This document shows positions 1 through 11,967 of a DNA stretch of 64,000 nucleotides, piece by piece. The notes beneath the pieces were generated by a model. It was given only the letters and a program-made list of their open reading frames with translations, was not told where the DNA came from and did no database searches. The position numbers were made by a program, and so were the translations under genes. Source of the DNA: Plazaster borealis (taxonomy: Eukaryota > Echinodermata > Asteroidea > Forcipulatida > Labidiasteridae); contig JAJGQC010000611.1 of assembly GCA_021014325.1 (NCBI GenBank), positions 1 through 64,000 on the forward strand. Direction: 5' to 3'. The first letter of the stretch is position 1, and each line of letters starts with the position of its first letter.

Positions 1-1795
1 TATAACCGTGCTCATATCTTCCGTTTTTTTAAGACATAGAAACGCGCATGGGACAGTTCGGGACCGGTGAAAAACCTAGTATAAACGTCGAATGTACACT
101 GTCCTAGGATTGCATTGGGTGACGTCCGAATACGAAAACGCATCATACTGATCAGGTACCCAGACGTAATGTACAGGGCCAGACTACACATTTTCTCTTC
201 AAATATCCCGCGCCTCGCTTGACGTCACGAACAGCGCCATGTAAACGGGGGCCTATTTTTAAATTTGTAATTAAAATAAAAACACAATTTTTTAACCTTA
301 GTTAATTGTTTATTCACATTCCAATCATAAAAATGTATATATTAACGACAAAAGCTTTATTTTGACAAAATACCACTGCCAGGTGCCTTTATATGTATGC
401 ACACCAGATGTTACTAGAAATGAAATCATTATGCACAGCAGATATTACTAGAAATGATATCAATATCACATACATGTAATATTGCATGGATATGATCACT
501 GCATATCTTCCAAAAACATTTGAGCAAGAAAAATTACAAGATGGCTGCCAAAAAAAAATAATCACTAGTTATCACGATAAGAACCAGATTTGGATGACCT
601 CTGTCAGATTTTAAATGTGATGATAACAAGTAATAAAATAAACAATTCATATTCTTTTGGATGTTACATGACATTTTCCTACATAGCTTACAACCTTTTT
701 AAAGGAAATTTTCACAGGTTAGTTTTATTGTATAACAATCAAACAGTTCCAACAACGAAATGTATACCTTCCCTTTCATTTTCCCTTATCCTTTTTTTTT
801 CCGCAGCTAAAAATCAGGACCACAGAGGTACAACTTTTTTTCCAATGTTATGAAAGCTAAGCACAGACAATATTACAAAATGTATATAGAGGTTCCCTTA
901 TACACCCAACCACATGTCTGTGACACCCCCCCCCCCCTCCTCTCCTAGATATAAAACATAGTTATACACTTGCATTTACCAATGATTTTTACATCTAACT
1001 GACTTCTTTGCATGCCCACCTGATGTCAAGCATTATTTTAGCCTTGATTTATTTCTGTGATTAAATAGTTTGTACTTAACTTGTCTTAATTAGTGAAACA
1101 TAATAAACAAATAAACAGTTTACTTTTTCCTGTTACTAACAATAACAAACAATTCTTAGGATCAAAGAAAATGTTCAAAACATATCGCATTAACATCTTT
1201 GAAGACTATATTTTTTGATGAAATCAAATCTTCTGTTAAAATTATATTTATACAAAATTTGTCAATATAATAATACCTATAGCAAGTTGTTGTATCACTT
1301 TTCAATTTTTGTATAATACAAATAATTTGTTCAAATTAACATTTAAAGGGTGTGTACAACATTGGTAAGGTTGAAATATAAATGCACACAGATTTGCACA
1401 TAACTTGCATGGTATAAAGATGGTCATGGTGGAAAACTTTTCTTGAAATAGTTTTGCTTGAAATGCTATAGTTTTTAGGAAATGAGTAAAACCATTAGTC
1501 TTTATGACTAGTGATAAATTGTGATGTTTGAAAACAGTGAAAACATATAATGGGGTTTTTGGTCGAGTCTTATTCTCAGATTTTCTTTGTTATTTTGTTC
1601 CATTGGTTTTACTTTCATACTTTTTACCACTTAGTATTACATTCGCAACATCATATATAATTTTCATGGCCTTTATAACCGATACAAATGCAGTTTTTTA
1701 CGCACAAATCGAACCCCCCGCTAGTCTTAATAACAAAGCAAACATGGCAAATATACAATGGTCAGCTATTTATGAGTAAAGATTTCAAAAGCAAC
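1..1795. other. AT-rich sequence, no gene recognised
   Basis: No reading frame here resembles a known domain and no convincing exon was found. A short poly-C run lies near 927-940. The short open frames at 590-853 and 1528-1779 have low-complexity, AT-driven composition and are treated as chance. Confidence 0.5.
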
Positions 1796-1992
1796 CTTAA
1801 AGGCATCGTACACGTTTGGTAATTACTCAAAATATATATTAGCATAAAAACTGACTTGGTAACGAGCAACAGAGAGCTGTTGATAGTATAAAACATTGTA
1901 GGAAACGACTCCTCTGAAGTAACGTAATTTTTGAGAAAGAGGTAATTTCTCACTAAAATAATAAAAACTTCTTGCAAGAAGTTTTTATTCCA
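1796..1992 (-). repeat. Truncated copy of the TTAA-type short element
   Basis: It starts with TTAAAGGCATCGTACACG and runs to the palindrome ending GCAAGAAGTTTTTATTCC. This equals about half of the complete copies at 2593-2965, 34190-34560 and 44567-44930. The second half is missing. Confidence 0.7.
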
Positions 1993-2000
1993 GTAACTGG

Positions 2001-2068
2001 GTGAAAGTTCATAATTCCATGTACAGCCACAGGCCTGCTTTGATCATGTCACCAGAGCCTCTTTAAAG
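2001..2068. repeat. Half of an inverted-repeat element
   Basis: The stretch GTTCATAATTCCATG followed by CACAGGCCTGCT and TGATCATG matches the right half of the element at 44353-44553. Only one arm is present. Confidence 0.5.
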
Positions 2069-2334
2069 GATGATCATAAGTTTATGAACATCCATGATTC
2101 AAATCCTATAGACATGTAGTTATCGTGGAATACACAAACTGTACATCATGAAATACATGTACAATTGTACATCATATACAAAGGTATGTTTGTTTCCTAA
2201 TGGTACATTCATTAATTAGGAGTCACATTGAAAAGGTGAAATACACTGTTTTTAAAGAGTGCAATTATCACAAAACATATTTATATTAAAGGTAGGCCTA
2301 CATACATGTAACACTATTGTACATCACTGGAAAA

Positions 2335-2410
2335 TAGACTGTGCAAGTCTGGCAGGTATTGGAACTTACACTTACAGGACCAAGTTGCTCCTAACCATAT
2401 TGAGTTTTAC
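2335..2410. repeat. Solo end of a short inverted-repeat element
   Basis: TAGACTGTGCAAGTCT followed by a degenerate GACCAAGTTG stretch and CCAACCATATTGAGTT. It matches 17677-17745 closely and resembles the arms of the complete 143-bp element at 37878-38020. Confidence 0.45.
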
Positions 2411-2592
2411 TTGTGCCTGATTCAGTTTCTTCAAATACTTTAGTTTAACTTAGTTTATGACTATAAACAATTATAATATTTGGGAAAGTGAAATGTACCG
2501 ATGAAATATAAAAGTATTATAAATTTAATAGATGATAATTTTGCATCGGGGATAAAGAATGTAATTTGTTTTTACCCTTAGACCGTTGTGTA

Positions 2593-2965
2593 TTAAAGGC
2601 ACTGAACACGTTTGGTAATTGTCAAAGACCAGTGTTCTCACTTGGTGTATCCCAACATATGCATAAAATAACAAGCCTGTGAAAATTTGGGCTCAATTGG
2701 TCATCGAAGTTGCAAGAAAATTATGAAAGAAAAAACACCCACGTTCTACAAGTTTGTGTGCTTTCAGATAGGAATAAAAACTTCTTGCAAGAAGTTTTTA
2801 TTATTTTAGTGAGAAACTACCTCTTTCTCAAAAACTACGTTACTTCAGAGAGAGTCGTTTCTTACAATGTTTTATACTATCAACAGCTCTCCGTTGCTTG
2901 TTACCAAGTAAGTTTTTATGCTAATATTTGTTTTGAGTCATTACCAATGTGTACGATACCTTTAA
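2593..2965 (+). mobile_element. Short non-autonomous DNA element (TTAA-bounded MITE)
   Basis: It begins TTAAAGGCACTGAACACG and ends with the inverse, GTGTACGATACCTTTAA. Near the middle (2773-2802) lies a perfect 30-bp palindrome centred on CTTGCAAG. The same structure recurs at 34190-34560 and 44567-44930, with shorter pieces at 1796 and 37459. TTAA at both ends is typical of target duplications of Kolobok or piggyBac-type elements; that assignment is inference. The 153-residue open frame across this copy is not a gene. Confidence 0.75.
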
Positions 2966-3002
2966 GCACTGAAGCTTTCCCGAGTTCTGTGAAAAAAAAT
3001 CC

Positions 3003-3148
3003 TCAGGCAAATCACTTGGGTGGAATTCGAACCCATGACCATTGCATTGCTAGAGCAGATGTCTTACCACTAGACCACCCAGCTGCCCGGGGGCTAGAAG
3101 CAGTTAGAATCCTATGTTTAAGCAATGGGTACCGCAACGATTTAACAC
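3003..3148 (-). repeat. tRNA-like repeat unit, inverted relative to the array
   Basis: Read on the minus strand it has GGTGGTCTAGTGGTAAGAC (D-arm and A-box-like), a T-arm with GGTTCGAATTCC (B-box-like), and the same flank (CATAGGATT, TAAATCGTTGCGGTACC) as the tandem units at 3261-4893. It faces the array head to head. Confidence 0.65.
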
Positions 3149-3260
3149 ATGTTAATTTTGCATCGGGATAAAGAATATAATTTGTTTTTACCCTTACACT
3201 GATGTGTATTAAGCACTGTATACTCAGTACTTACCCGAGTAGTGCTAAAACATTTACATC

Positions 3261-4893
3261 TATTAAATCGTTGCGGTACCCGCTGCTAAAACATAGGATT
3301 TGAACTGCCTCTAGCCACCAGGCTAGCACGGTGGTCTATGGTATAACATCTGCTCTAGCAATGCAAAGGTCGTGTGTTCGAATCCCACACGAGTGATTTG
3401 CCTATTAAATCTTTGCGGTACCCGCTGCTAAAACATAGGATTTGAACTGCCTCTAGCCACCAGGCTATGGTGGTCTATGGTAAGACATCTGCTCTAGCAA
3501 TGCAAAGGTTGTGGGTTCGAATCCCACCCGAGTGATTTGCCTATTAAATCTTTGCTAACACATAGAATTTGAACTGCCTCTAGCCACCAGACTAGCACGG
3601 TGGTCTATGGTAAGACATCTGCTCTAGCAATGCAAAGGCCGTGTGTTCGAATCCCACCCGAGTGATTTGCCTATTAAATCGTTGCAGTACCCGCTGCTAA
3701 CACATAGGATTTGAAATGCCTCTAGCCACCAGGCTAAAACGGTGGTCTAGTTGTAAGACATCTGCTCTAGCAATGCAAAGGTCGTGTGTTCAAATCCCAC
3801 CCGAGTGATTTGCCTATTAAATCTTTGCGGTACCCGCTGCTAATACATAGGATTTGAACTGCCTCTAGCCACCAGGCTAACATGGTGGTCTATGGTAAGA
3901 CATCTGCTCTAGCAATGCAAAGGTCGCGTGTTCAAATCCCACCCGAGTGATTTGCCTATTAAATCGTTGCAGTACCCGCTGCTAACACATAGGATTTGAA
4001 CTGCCTCTAGCCACCAGGCTAACACGGTGGTCTATGGTAAGACATCTGCTCTAGCAATGCAAAGGTCGCGTGTTCAAATCCCACCCGAGTGATTTGCCTA
4101 TTAAATCGTTGCAGTACCCGCTGCTAACACATAGGATTTGAACTGCCTCTAGCCATCAGGCTAACACGGTGGTCTATGGTAAGACATCTGCTCTAGCAAT
4201 GCAAAGGTCGTGTGTTCGAATCCCACCCGAGTGATTTGCCTATTAAATCGTTGCAGTACCCGCTGCTAACACATAGGATTTGAACTGCCTCTAGCCACCA
4301 GGCTAGCACGGTGGTCTAGTTGTAAGACATCTGCTCTAGCAATGCAAAGGTCGTGTGTTTGAATCCCACCCGAGTGATTAGCCTATTAAATCGTTGCAGT
4401 ACCCGCTGCTAACACATAGGATTTGAACTGCCTCTAGCCACCAGGCTAACACGGTGGTCTAGTTCTAAGACATCTGCTCTAGCTATGCAAAGGTCGTGTG
4501 TTGGAATCCCACCCGAGTGATTTGCCTATTAAATCGTTGCAGTACCCGCTGCTAACACATAGGATTTGAAATGCCTCTAGCCACCAGGCTAACACGGTGG
4601 TCTATGGTAAGACATTTGCTCTAGCAATGCAAAGGTCGTGTGTTCGAATCCCACCCGAGTGATTTGCCTATTAAATCGTTGCGGTACCAGCTGCTAACAC
4701 ATAGAATTTGAACTGCCTCTAGCCACCAGGCTAACATGGTGGTCTATGGTAAGACATCTGCTCTAGCAATGCAAAGGTCAGTTGTTCGAATCCCACCCGA
4801 GTGATTTGCTTATTAAATCTTTGCGGTACCCGCTGCTAAAACATAGGATTTGAACTGCCTCTAGCCACCAGGCTAACATGGTGGTCTAGTGGT
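3261..4893 (+). repeat. Tandem array of about 12 tRNA-like units, about 142 bp each
   Basis: Units begin TATTAAATCGTTGC at about 3261, 3403, 3542, 3672, 3815 and then every 141-143 bp; the last is cut at about 4893. Each carries a tRNA-shaped core: GTCT/AGAC D-stem, A-box-like TAGTTGTAAGAC or TATGGTAAGAC, and a T-arm with TTCGAATCCCAC. No good five-pair anticodon stem can be drawn (only TGC/GCA), so these look like tRNA-derived pseudogenes or SINE heads amplified as a satellite rather than working tRNAs. Copies differ by point changes, mainly at the A box and in the T loop. Confidence 0.75.
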
Positions 4894-5420
4894 ATATCAA
4901 ATACTGGTGATTATTTGATTCTTTGTTTTGATACCATTTATTGTTTTAACTTCATTTTCATAACATTGAATTCAAGTCTCAGAAAATTTTGCAATCAAAT
5001 ATCAAGAACAGAAAAACCTCCATTGAATCAGAAGATAATACACTAAGGTTCTAATCTGAGTACATTATTTGAGAAACCATACAAGCATGTCAATGGTACA
5101 ACACTTTTACATGTAAACCAAAGATGAATCATTATCATCTAAGCTACAAAATCACAATTTATGAAACTGCACAAATTAAGTAGTATGTGTATTGTATGCA
5201 CGATCTTAGGCCTATCTCAAGCTGGAGTATTGAGCAAAGTGGAATCAGTTTGTGATCTCTACTCACCTCAGCACTGTGTACTGTTGACAAAGATGTAAAA
5301 GATACGTCTGCAATCCTGTCAGGATGTTCCTTGTTTTACAGCAGTCTTATTTCCTGGTGGAATGCAGGAATCTGCCTTAACAAATACAGTCCTGGAAACA
5401 CCTTTGTAGCAAGGTTGTAC
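4894..5420. other. Unassigned spacer
   Basis: AT-rich DNA between the tRNA-like array and the left end of the large transposon. Nothing recognisable was seen. Confidence 0.4.
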
Positions 5421-5423
5421 ATG

Positions 5424-5575
5424 TAGACCATAGGGCGAGCCGATTTTAACGCTTGTCTTGTACTCCACATGTTGTGACTACCTGAAACTTATTTAAGAAT
5501 TAAGCATAATATTTTAAAGAAATTAATTTATGTGTTCCCACACTGGGAAGTGGAGCATTTGATGAAAAAGGTCAA
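5424..5575 (+). repeat. Left terminal inverted repeat of the Academ-like element
   Basis: Pairs with 14370-14532 in inverse orientation. Shared blocks are TAGACCATAGGGC, TTGTGACTACCT, TTCCCAC and AAGTGGAGCA, separated by diverged or gapped sequence. Confidence 0.7.
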
Positions 5576-5759
5576 ATCGCGAATTTAATCCACGCACGTT
5601 GCTAAGACTATCAATTCATCCGATTGGCCCATCAGATCACAAAGTGACAGATTTTTGCTAGTCCGCCAATCAGAAAAATTGTATTAACCGGCTTTGGTAC
5701 TGCGTCATGTGACACATGTACTGTGTCACCTGACATGCCTTGACGCTTGGTTCGCCGTA

Positions 5760-6114
5760 ATGATGTCTGTCGATGCGAAATCTTATCGAAATTCGTCAAA
5801 AATAGGTGTTTTGCTCATTGTTCTAGTGTTTCGAAGACATCAAACCTTTTACGAGCAAACGGTGGAACACATTTGTAAGCAGTGTGAATATTTGGAAAGA
5901 TTTAGTGGGGTATCAGGCTGATGTAGCGAGAGCTTTTTAGACGAAGTTCAAGTTGGACCTGATGCACTGGTCGATACTGCAGGCTTACCAGTACCGGAAT
6001 TTGGTGGCTATCACCCGGCGTGCTATCGCTATTTCACAGATTCATCCAAGCAAGAGAGGGGAAAATTAAACAAAGAGAAACAACAAACAGATGCTGCATC
6101 ATGTCAGACTTCAG
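5760..6114 (+). pseudogene. Exon 1 of the Academ-like transposase (broken)
   Basis: The recognisable part is near 5940-6114. It encodes a Cys/His cluster GYHPACYRYF, then a Lys/Glu-rich linker, and ends at donor TTCAG|GTAAGC (6114/6115). The upstream part reads in another frame (CFEDIKPFTSKRW, then WKDLVGYQADVARAF). The two are separated by what looks like a 1-nt loss in the T run at about 5932-5936; one T more would join them. The exon ends in phase 1 (final G), which fits exon 2. The true start codon is not certain. Confidence 0.55.
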
Positions 6115-7361
6115 GTAAGCCATACATTTAACTCTTTCACGCGTCGACCGTTAGCTAGCGACCGGTAAAATCCCTTCAGAAAAAAAATTGTAAAACGAAA
6201 AATAAAGATCGCACGGCCACACAGTTTTCAGAATGGGAAGGAAAGAGGACTCTTGAGGGTGCTATTGTGACCTCTTTTTTTGGGGGTGTTTGCCAATTGC
6301 CATTTGCAAAAAAACGAGTGAACAATTATTGTGTCAAAATGATCAATTTATCACTAAAATAAATGATGCATGCAGGAACTTACATTTACATGGACTAAAC
6401 TAATTTTAATGTCCGAATTTTTTCACTCACAATAAATTGAGTCAACACAAACCTGATTTACTTATAGTCTTGCAGCTAAAATCAATTCAATAAAAACTTA
6501 CTTGAAATCAGAAGTGGTAAGTTGTATGATGTAAACTCTAATTATAATTTTAAAAAAGACATGAATATAATGGTTATGTTTACATGAATAATGTTTTATA
6601 GCTTTCTGACGACTAATAATGTCTAAAAAACTGCCACACGTCAAGCCAGGCTCAATTTGTTGACATTTTGAAGGGGAAAAAATGTACGGTAGCTTATATG
6701 TAAAATCAAAAGTGGTAAAGGTTATTTTATGTCAACTTTAAGAAAAAATAATGGTTATGTTCACGTGAATAATGTCTTAGTTTTCTGACAGGTTTTGTCT
6801 AGAAAGCTGTAACACGGCGGAGCCATGCTCAATTTGTTTGCAACCCCAAAATGTACCGTAGCCTATATTTGAAATCAAAAGTGGGAAAGGTGTTCGAAGT
6901 GGTAAAGGTGTTTTATGATGTCAACTTTAAGAAATTATATTCGCATAAATAATAACTTAGTTTTCTGACGGCTTTTGTCTAAAAGCCGTCATCGGCAAGC
7001 CATGCTCAATTTTTTTGGCAATGTTAACCTTTGATTGTTTTGTAGCATGTACACTTTGAACACCTTGAAATGTTATTTGTGCTTAGATTTAAACGGAATG
7101 TTCACATACAATTTGTGCATTATAATATAATGACATAGTTTTAAAAAAAATTCTCCACATTCATAACTCTGTCCAATACAGCCTGGTTTTTTAAGTATTC
7201 AAGTACAGTTTTGAATACAGCTGATTTTTTTTATAGCGATAAATCAGATAGCTACTGTTATGACTGTGTGAATTTTATTTTAATTGCATGCATAATTGTT
7301 TAAACATGATTTTAAGTTGGAAAATCACCAATTCCTCTCAATTTTTGTTTTATTTGTACAG
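6115..7361 (+). other. Intron of the Academ-like transposase gene
   Basis: Bounded by donor GTAAGC at 6115 and acceptor TTTATTTGTACAG ending at 7361. Two or three diverged direct repeats occupy 6640-7010 (AAATCAAAAGTGGTAAAG, then TTTTCTGACGG and AGCCATGCTCAATTT), spaced about 170 bp. Confidence 0.55.
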
Positions 7362-10300
7362 AATTGGAGCCTTCTACGTCAAGTGCAGGTGGTCAAGCTC
7401 CAGGTCCGTCCTCAGCCTCAGCAGAAAGACGCTTGCGGTCAAAATCCCGTGTTGCTGGTGCTTCAACGCAGCCCTCTCTCTCTGCCCACATTCTACCAAA
7501 GAGTTGCATCATCTGTCGAAAAAATAAAACTTATAAGGACTCTGAGGGGAAGAAATAGAAGGAACCATTAATGTTGTGTGAACAGCCGGATGGTGGAAAA
7601 CTAGCTACAGCTGCCAAAGACAAGAAGGACGACCACATTCTTCTTCAGATCCAGGACCGAGACTGCGTAGCAATAGAGGTGAGGTATCATCGCAGTTGTT
7701 TCAGGAGCTTCACTGTCTACCAATCGAGGAAGAGGGTTGAACCCATCATGGAGCAGAAGTATGGAAAGGCATTCGTTACATTTTGCAGTTATGTTGTAGA
7801 CAAGAAGATCATACAAGAGAAGCAAATATATAGAATGACAGCATTGAGAAGATTGTTTGTAAAAGCCGTTAAAGATGTTGAGTCTAAAGATGCATCGAGT
7901 TACAAGAGCTACAGCCTTAAACAACGCCTGAAACGAAAGTATCCACAACTCTGCTTTCTTCAGCCCAAGAAGAGGTATGCAAGTGAAATGGTGTATGTCG
8001 AGACGCTATCAACTGAAGACCTCGTGCCAAGAGCAGTTGATTCTGAAGAATATGACACAGACACCACCACTGATACAGACACCACAGATGTTGATGAAAT
8101 AATAGAACCTCCAAAGAAGCGACAAAAGGGCGGGAATGGTACTCGATCCAAACCTTCAATGGCTTCACTTCGAGATCGTTTCTCCACTGCACTGGACCTA
8201 AAGGAAGATGTCATGCAGACCAACGCCAGTCTACCATGGCCTCCAACATCATCTGATTTAACATTGGAATCTGCACGCACAATAGTATCCACCAAGCTGT
8301 ACAATTTTCTAGCATGGGTTGTAGGTGCTTCTGCTGATCCAGAAGAAGAGGAGAAAGTGAAGATAGGAGCAGCAGAAGATCGTCGTATCCTTACAATTTG
8401 TCAAGATATTATCTACTTGGCTACAAAGGGGAGGAAGATGATGCCCAAACATACATCTCTATCAATGGCAATGCGTCATCTGAGTGGGTCATCACAGCTG
8501 ATTGGGCTACTTAACGGTTTTGGATATTGTGCGTCGCACACCATTGCTTTGGAGCATGATACGGCTATAGGGCTGCAGGAGATAGAGAAAGGTTCAAGTG
8601 CGCTTCCGTCCAGTCTGGAAAAGTCATCCTACACTACTCTAGTCTGGGACAATAACGACTTTGGGGAAAGAACACTTTCAGGAAAAGGGACGACTCATAA
8701 CACAAATGGGATAGCTGTACAACATGCACATCTTGCTGCTGTAATCCCTAAAGCTTTACCAGCTCAGAGTATGAAGAAGACAAGACAACGATCTTTGCCC
8801 GCACCTGCTACAATACTGGTGAGATTCACTGGCCAGAAGAAGACATCGCCAGAGGCATTTGATGATTCTGTGGCGCTTGAGATGAGTCAGTACAACGATG
8901 TTCTACGTTCAAACAAAGAACAGGATGAAGCCTTCTATGTTGCAAAATCGTCACAGGAACGACTACTGCCATCTTGGACTGGATTTAATCAACTGCTTTC
9001 ATCCAATATCCCTCCTAAGGCAACAATAGCTTATTTGCCAGTGATAGATGCCAGCCCAACTGATTTTAACACCGTCCACACTGTACTACACCGAAGCTTG
9101 GAGATAGCAGCTCAATTGGCACTTCCAGCTATTGTGATAGTGGTTGACCAGGCCATTTATTGCAAAGCTCAAACAATCCGCTGCAAGATCCAATATTTCT
9201 GAAGAAGATAGTCATTCGTCTGGGGCTTTCCACACAACGATGACAGCACTTGCTTGTATTGGGAAGCGATTTCAGGAGGCAGGACTGCAAGATATTCTTA
9301 TTGAAGCAGGTGTTGTAGCTACAGGCTCGGTGACTGGTGTGATGAACGGCCACAACTACAATAGAAGTATCAGATGTCACAAGCTTATGGCCGAAGCACT
9401 TCATTGCTTGCGCTGGCAGAGCTTCATGGGTTCTTTGGAAGAGGAGAAGCAACATCAGTACGGAGAAGCAGTGGCATCTCTACAAGGGTCATTTCCAAGT
9501 GAATTCACCAACCAAGTTCAAGGAGAGTTGTACCAAGAAATGGTCAAGGAGTATGGGGATTTCATTGAAGAAGGAAAGAAGGATGCTACTTTCAAATTTT
9601 GGTCTTCCTATCTTGATTTGGTTGGAAATGTCCTCCTGTTCATACGTGCAACACGAGAAGGGGATTGGCAACTACATCTTGCTTCAGTCAGAGCCCTGCT
9701 TCCTTGGATGTTTGCCTATGACAGAACAAATTATGCACGGTACCTGCCAGTTTATTGGATCGAGATGAGCCAACTTTCTACCACTCATCCATACATTTAC
9801 GACGAGTTGATGAAGGGTCACTTTGGAGTGCAACGCCAAGACAGTCATGGGTTTGCACAGGTGGCATGCGATATGACCATTGAGCAGACAGTAAATAGAG
9901 ACACAAAGACCAGAGGAGGAGTAAAGGGTTTTTCAAACAACCAAGGAGCTACAAACCGCTGGGTCAGAGGCCACCATGAAAGAGCCCTTATCACAAGACA
10001 GTGTGAAGAAATGGCTGGAAAGGGTGAGAAGTCTTCAAAAGAGCAGACCTAACAAAAGCAGGATGACAAGGGACCAGCAGGATGTAGCCAATATCATGAG
10101 TACCGTCAACAGCATGACAAATCCCTTTGTGGTCGATCGAGAGACAGATGCTGATGATCTTGTGCATCTCTCATCAGGCATTGTTGCATCAGTCAGTGTG
10201 TGCTCAGATCTACTGAAAGCAGGGGAGAAGGGGAGGTCGCATTCATCAACTTCGCCAAAACCAGACAACAAGGAGATGTCGATCTTAACAAGCCCATCAC

Positions 10301-11967
10301 CAAGATGAAACTTAAGACATTTGCCGATTCTGACAAGACAAAAATCAACATGAAAGGGAAAGAAGTTGTGCTGAAGAGTGCCCGTGAGTTACTGGCAAGG
10401 CTCATCATCATCGGCCGTGTGCGCAAAGTTGATCAACGGAAGATGCTAAGTCACTCCTTAAGCCCATACCCACCAGCCATTTGTAAACAAGATGGATGTT
10501 TAGTCAAAAACAACAAGGCTGCCCTTCTTCACCAATTGGAAAATTTACCGGAGTCATCCCCAACGTTGGATCCACCGAAGGAGTCGGTGTGGATTATTGA
10601 TGCTATGGCAATGCTTCAAGGCCTAATACCAAGTAGGATGCCTGCTACCATGGGACAGTTGGCCAAGAAAATCCTGAAGGATGCAGTTTACCAAGCCAGA
10701 AGCACCAGTTCTGATGTTGTCCACTTTGTCACTGACACATATCCCCTGTTAGCATTAAAGGAGCAGAAAGAAAAGACGTGCTGCAAGTGGGTCCCAGCGG
10801 ATAAAAATTGCAAACCAGGACCAACCCGTTCCAAAGCAATGGAAAAAATTCTTGGCAAATGGCTTCAACAAGCAACACTTTGCCAAGTTTTTATATGAGA
10901 CGTGGTGTGCTTGTGGTGAGGATGAATTCAAGGGAGTTGATGTATACCTGGCTCATTCTGAAGAATGCCACAAGTTATCTTGTCGTGGCGGTACCACTGT
11001 CAGTGAAGCAATTCCAGAGCTATACTCTACTCAAGAGGAGGCAGACACGAGGATGATGCTACACCCAAAGTACATCAGCAACATGGGTATAAAGGATATC
11101 ATCATAAAGAGCCCGGACAACGACATATTCATCATTGGCATTGGCGTGTCTGCCCAACTTGAGGGTTCCAAGTTGTATTTTCATACTGGAAAACAAGATA
11201 AGGAGCGCACAATTGATTTGAACGCCCTACAGTGTCATCTTGGAGAGGAAATCAGCAATGCCATTGTAGGCCTCCACCCATTTACGGGTTGCGATTCAGT
11301 TAGTGCTACATGTATGTATGGACTGGGAAAGACTAAACCCTTTACACTGGTGTCGAAGACTCCAAAGTTTACCAAGGCATTCCAGGAGCTTGGAAAAGCA
11401 TTCACACTTACAGATGACCTGATTTCTACTCTGGAGGAATTTGTTTGCAAGTTATATGGGATGAACGAAATCAGAACGGTGAATGAAGCAAGATATGCTT
11501 TGTTTTCCATGGCTACAAGACAAGAAGACATCATGCCCCCAAACAAAGATGCCCTCGTGAAACACATCCAGAGGGCCAATTACCAAACCGCTATTTGGAG
11601 GCGCTGCTTAGAGAGCCAGCCAGATGTTCCGTCACCAGTTGGGCAAGGTTGGAAATCGGTTGATGGAGGGCTTGGAATAGACTGGATGGATATGCAACCT
11701 GCTCAACAGAGCATCCTTGAACTGACTTCATGCAAGTGCAAAAGTCCAAATGTAAAGTCACAGAAGCAGATGACCAGTGTTGTGCGTCTTTGGGTCTTCC
11801 CTGCACAGAACTGTGTGAGTGCAAGAACTGCAACAACATGGCTGCGCCAGATGAGGAACCAATCATTGAAGAAGAAGAAGAAGAAGAAGCAGAAGCTAAT
11901 GAAGGTGACAACTGTGACGATGAGGAGAACTTTGAAGAAGAGGAGTTGTTTTAACATGTTCAGGTAG
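7362..11967 (+). pseudogene. Exon 2 of the Academ-like transposase: zinc-cluster, DDE-like core, XPG/FEN-like nuclease, Cys-rich tail
   Basis: Joined to exon 1 in phase 1, it starts ELEPSTSSAGG. A Cys cluster CIIC (about 7504) with RYHRSCFRSF (about 7683) suggests zinc binding. The middle has WDNNDFGERTLSG and TTHNTNGIAVQ (8647-8730), then VVDQAIYC (9141), which could supply DDE-type acids (inference). The XPG/FEN-like part has WIIDAMAMLQ (10590), EADTRMMLH (11038), SPDNDIFIIG (11112) and FTGCDSVSAT (11281). The tail holds CxC repeats ending LCECKNC, then a poly-Glu stretch. Damage: TAG at 7556-7558 and frame changes near 9175, 10025, 10228, 10790-10830 and 11730. The intact form would be well over 1,300 residues. 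This copy cannot make a full protein. Confidence 0.7.

Noticed and set aside
2710..3171. A 153-residue open frame as a gene
   Set aside because: It spans the MITE palindrome and the inverted tRNA-like unit; the same peptide pieces appear in other MITE copies (1762-1977, 34141-34446, 44621-44836).
3261..4893. CRISPR-like regular repeats
   Set aside because: The repeated unit fills the whole period of about 142 bp with no unique spacers, it has tRNA-like internal structure, and the genome is eukaryotic.
7960..8304. Ser/Val-rich minus-strand frame opposite the transposase
   Set aside because: A shadow of the Asp/Thr-rich stretch in the plus-strand transposase frame.
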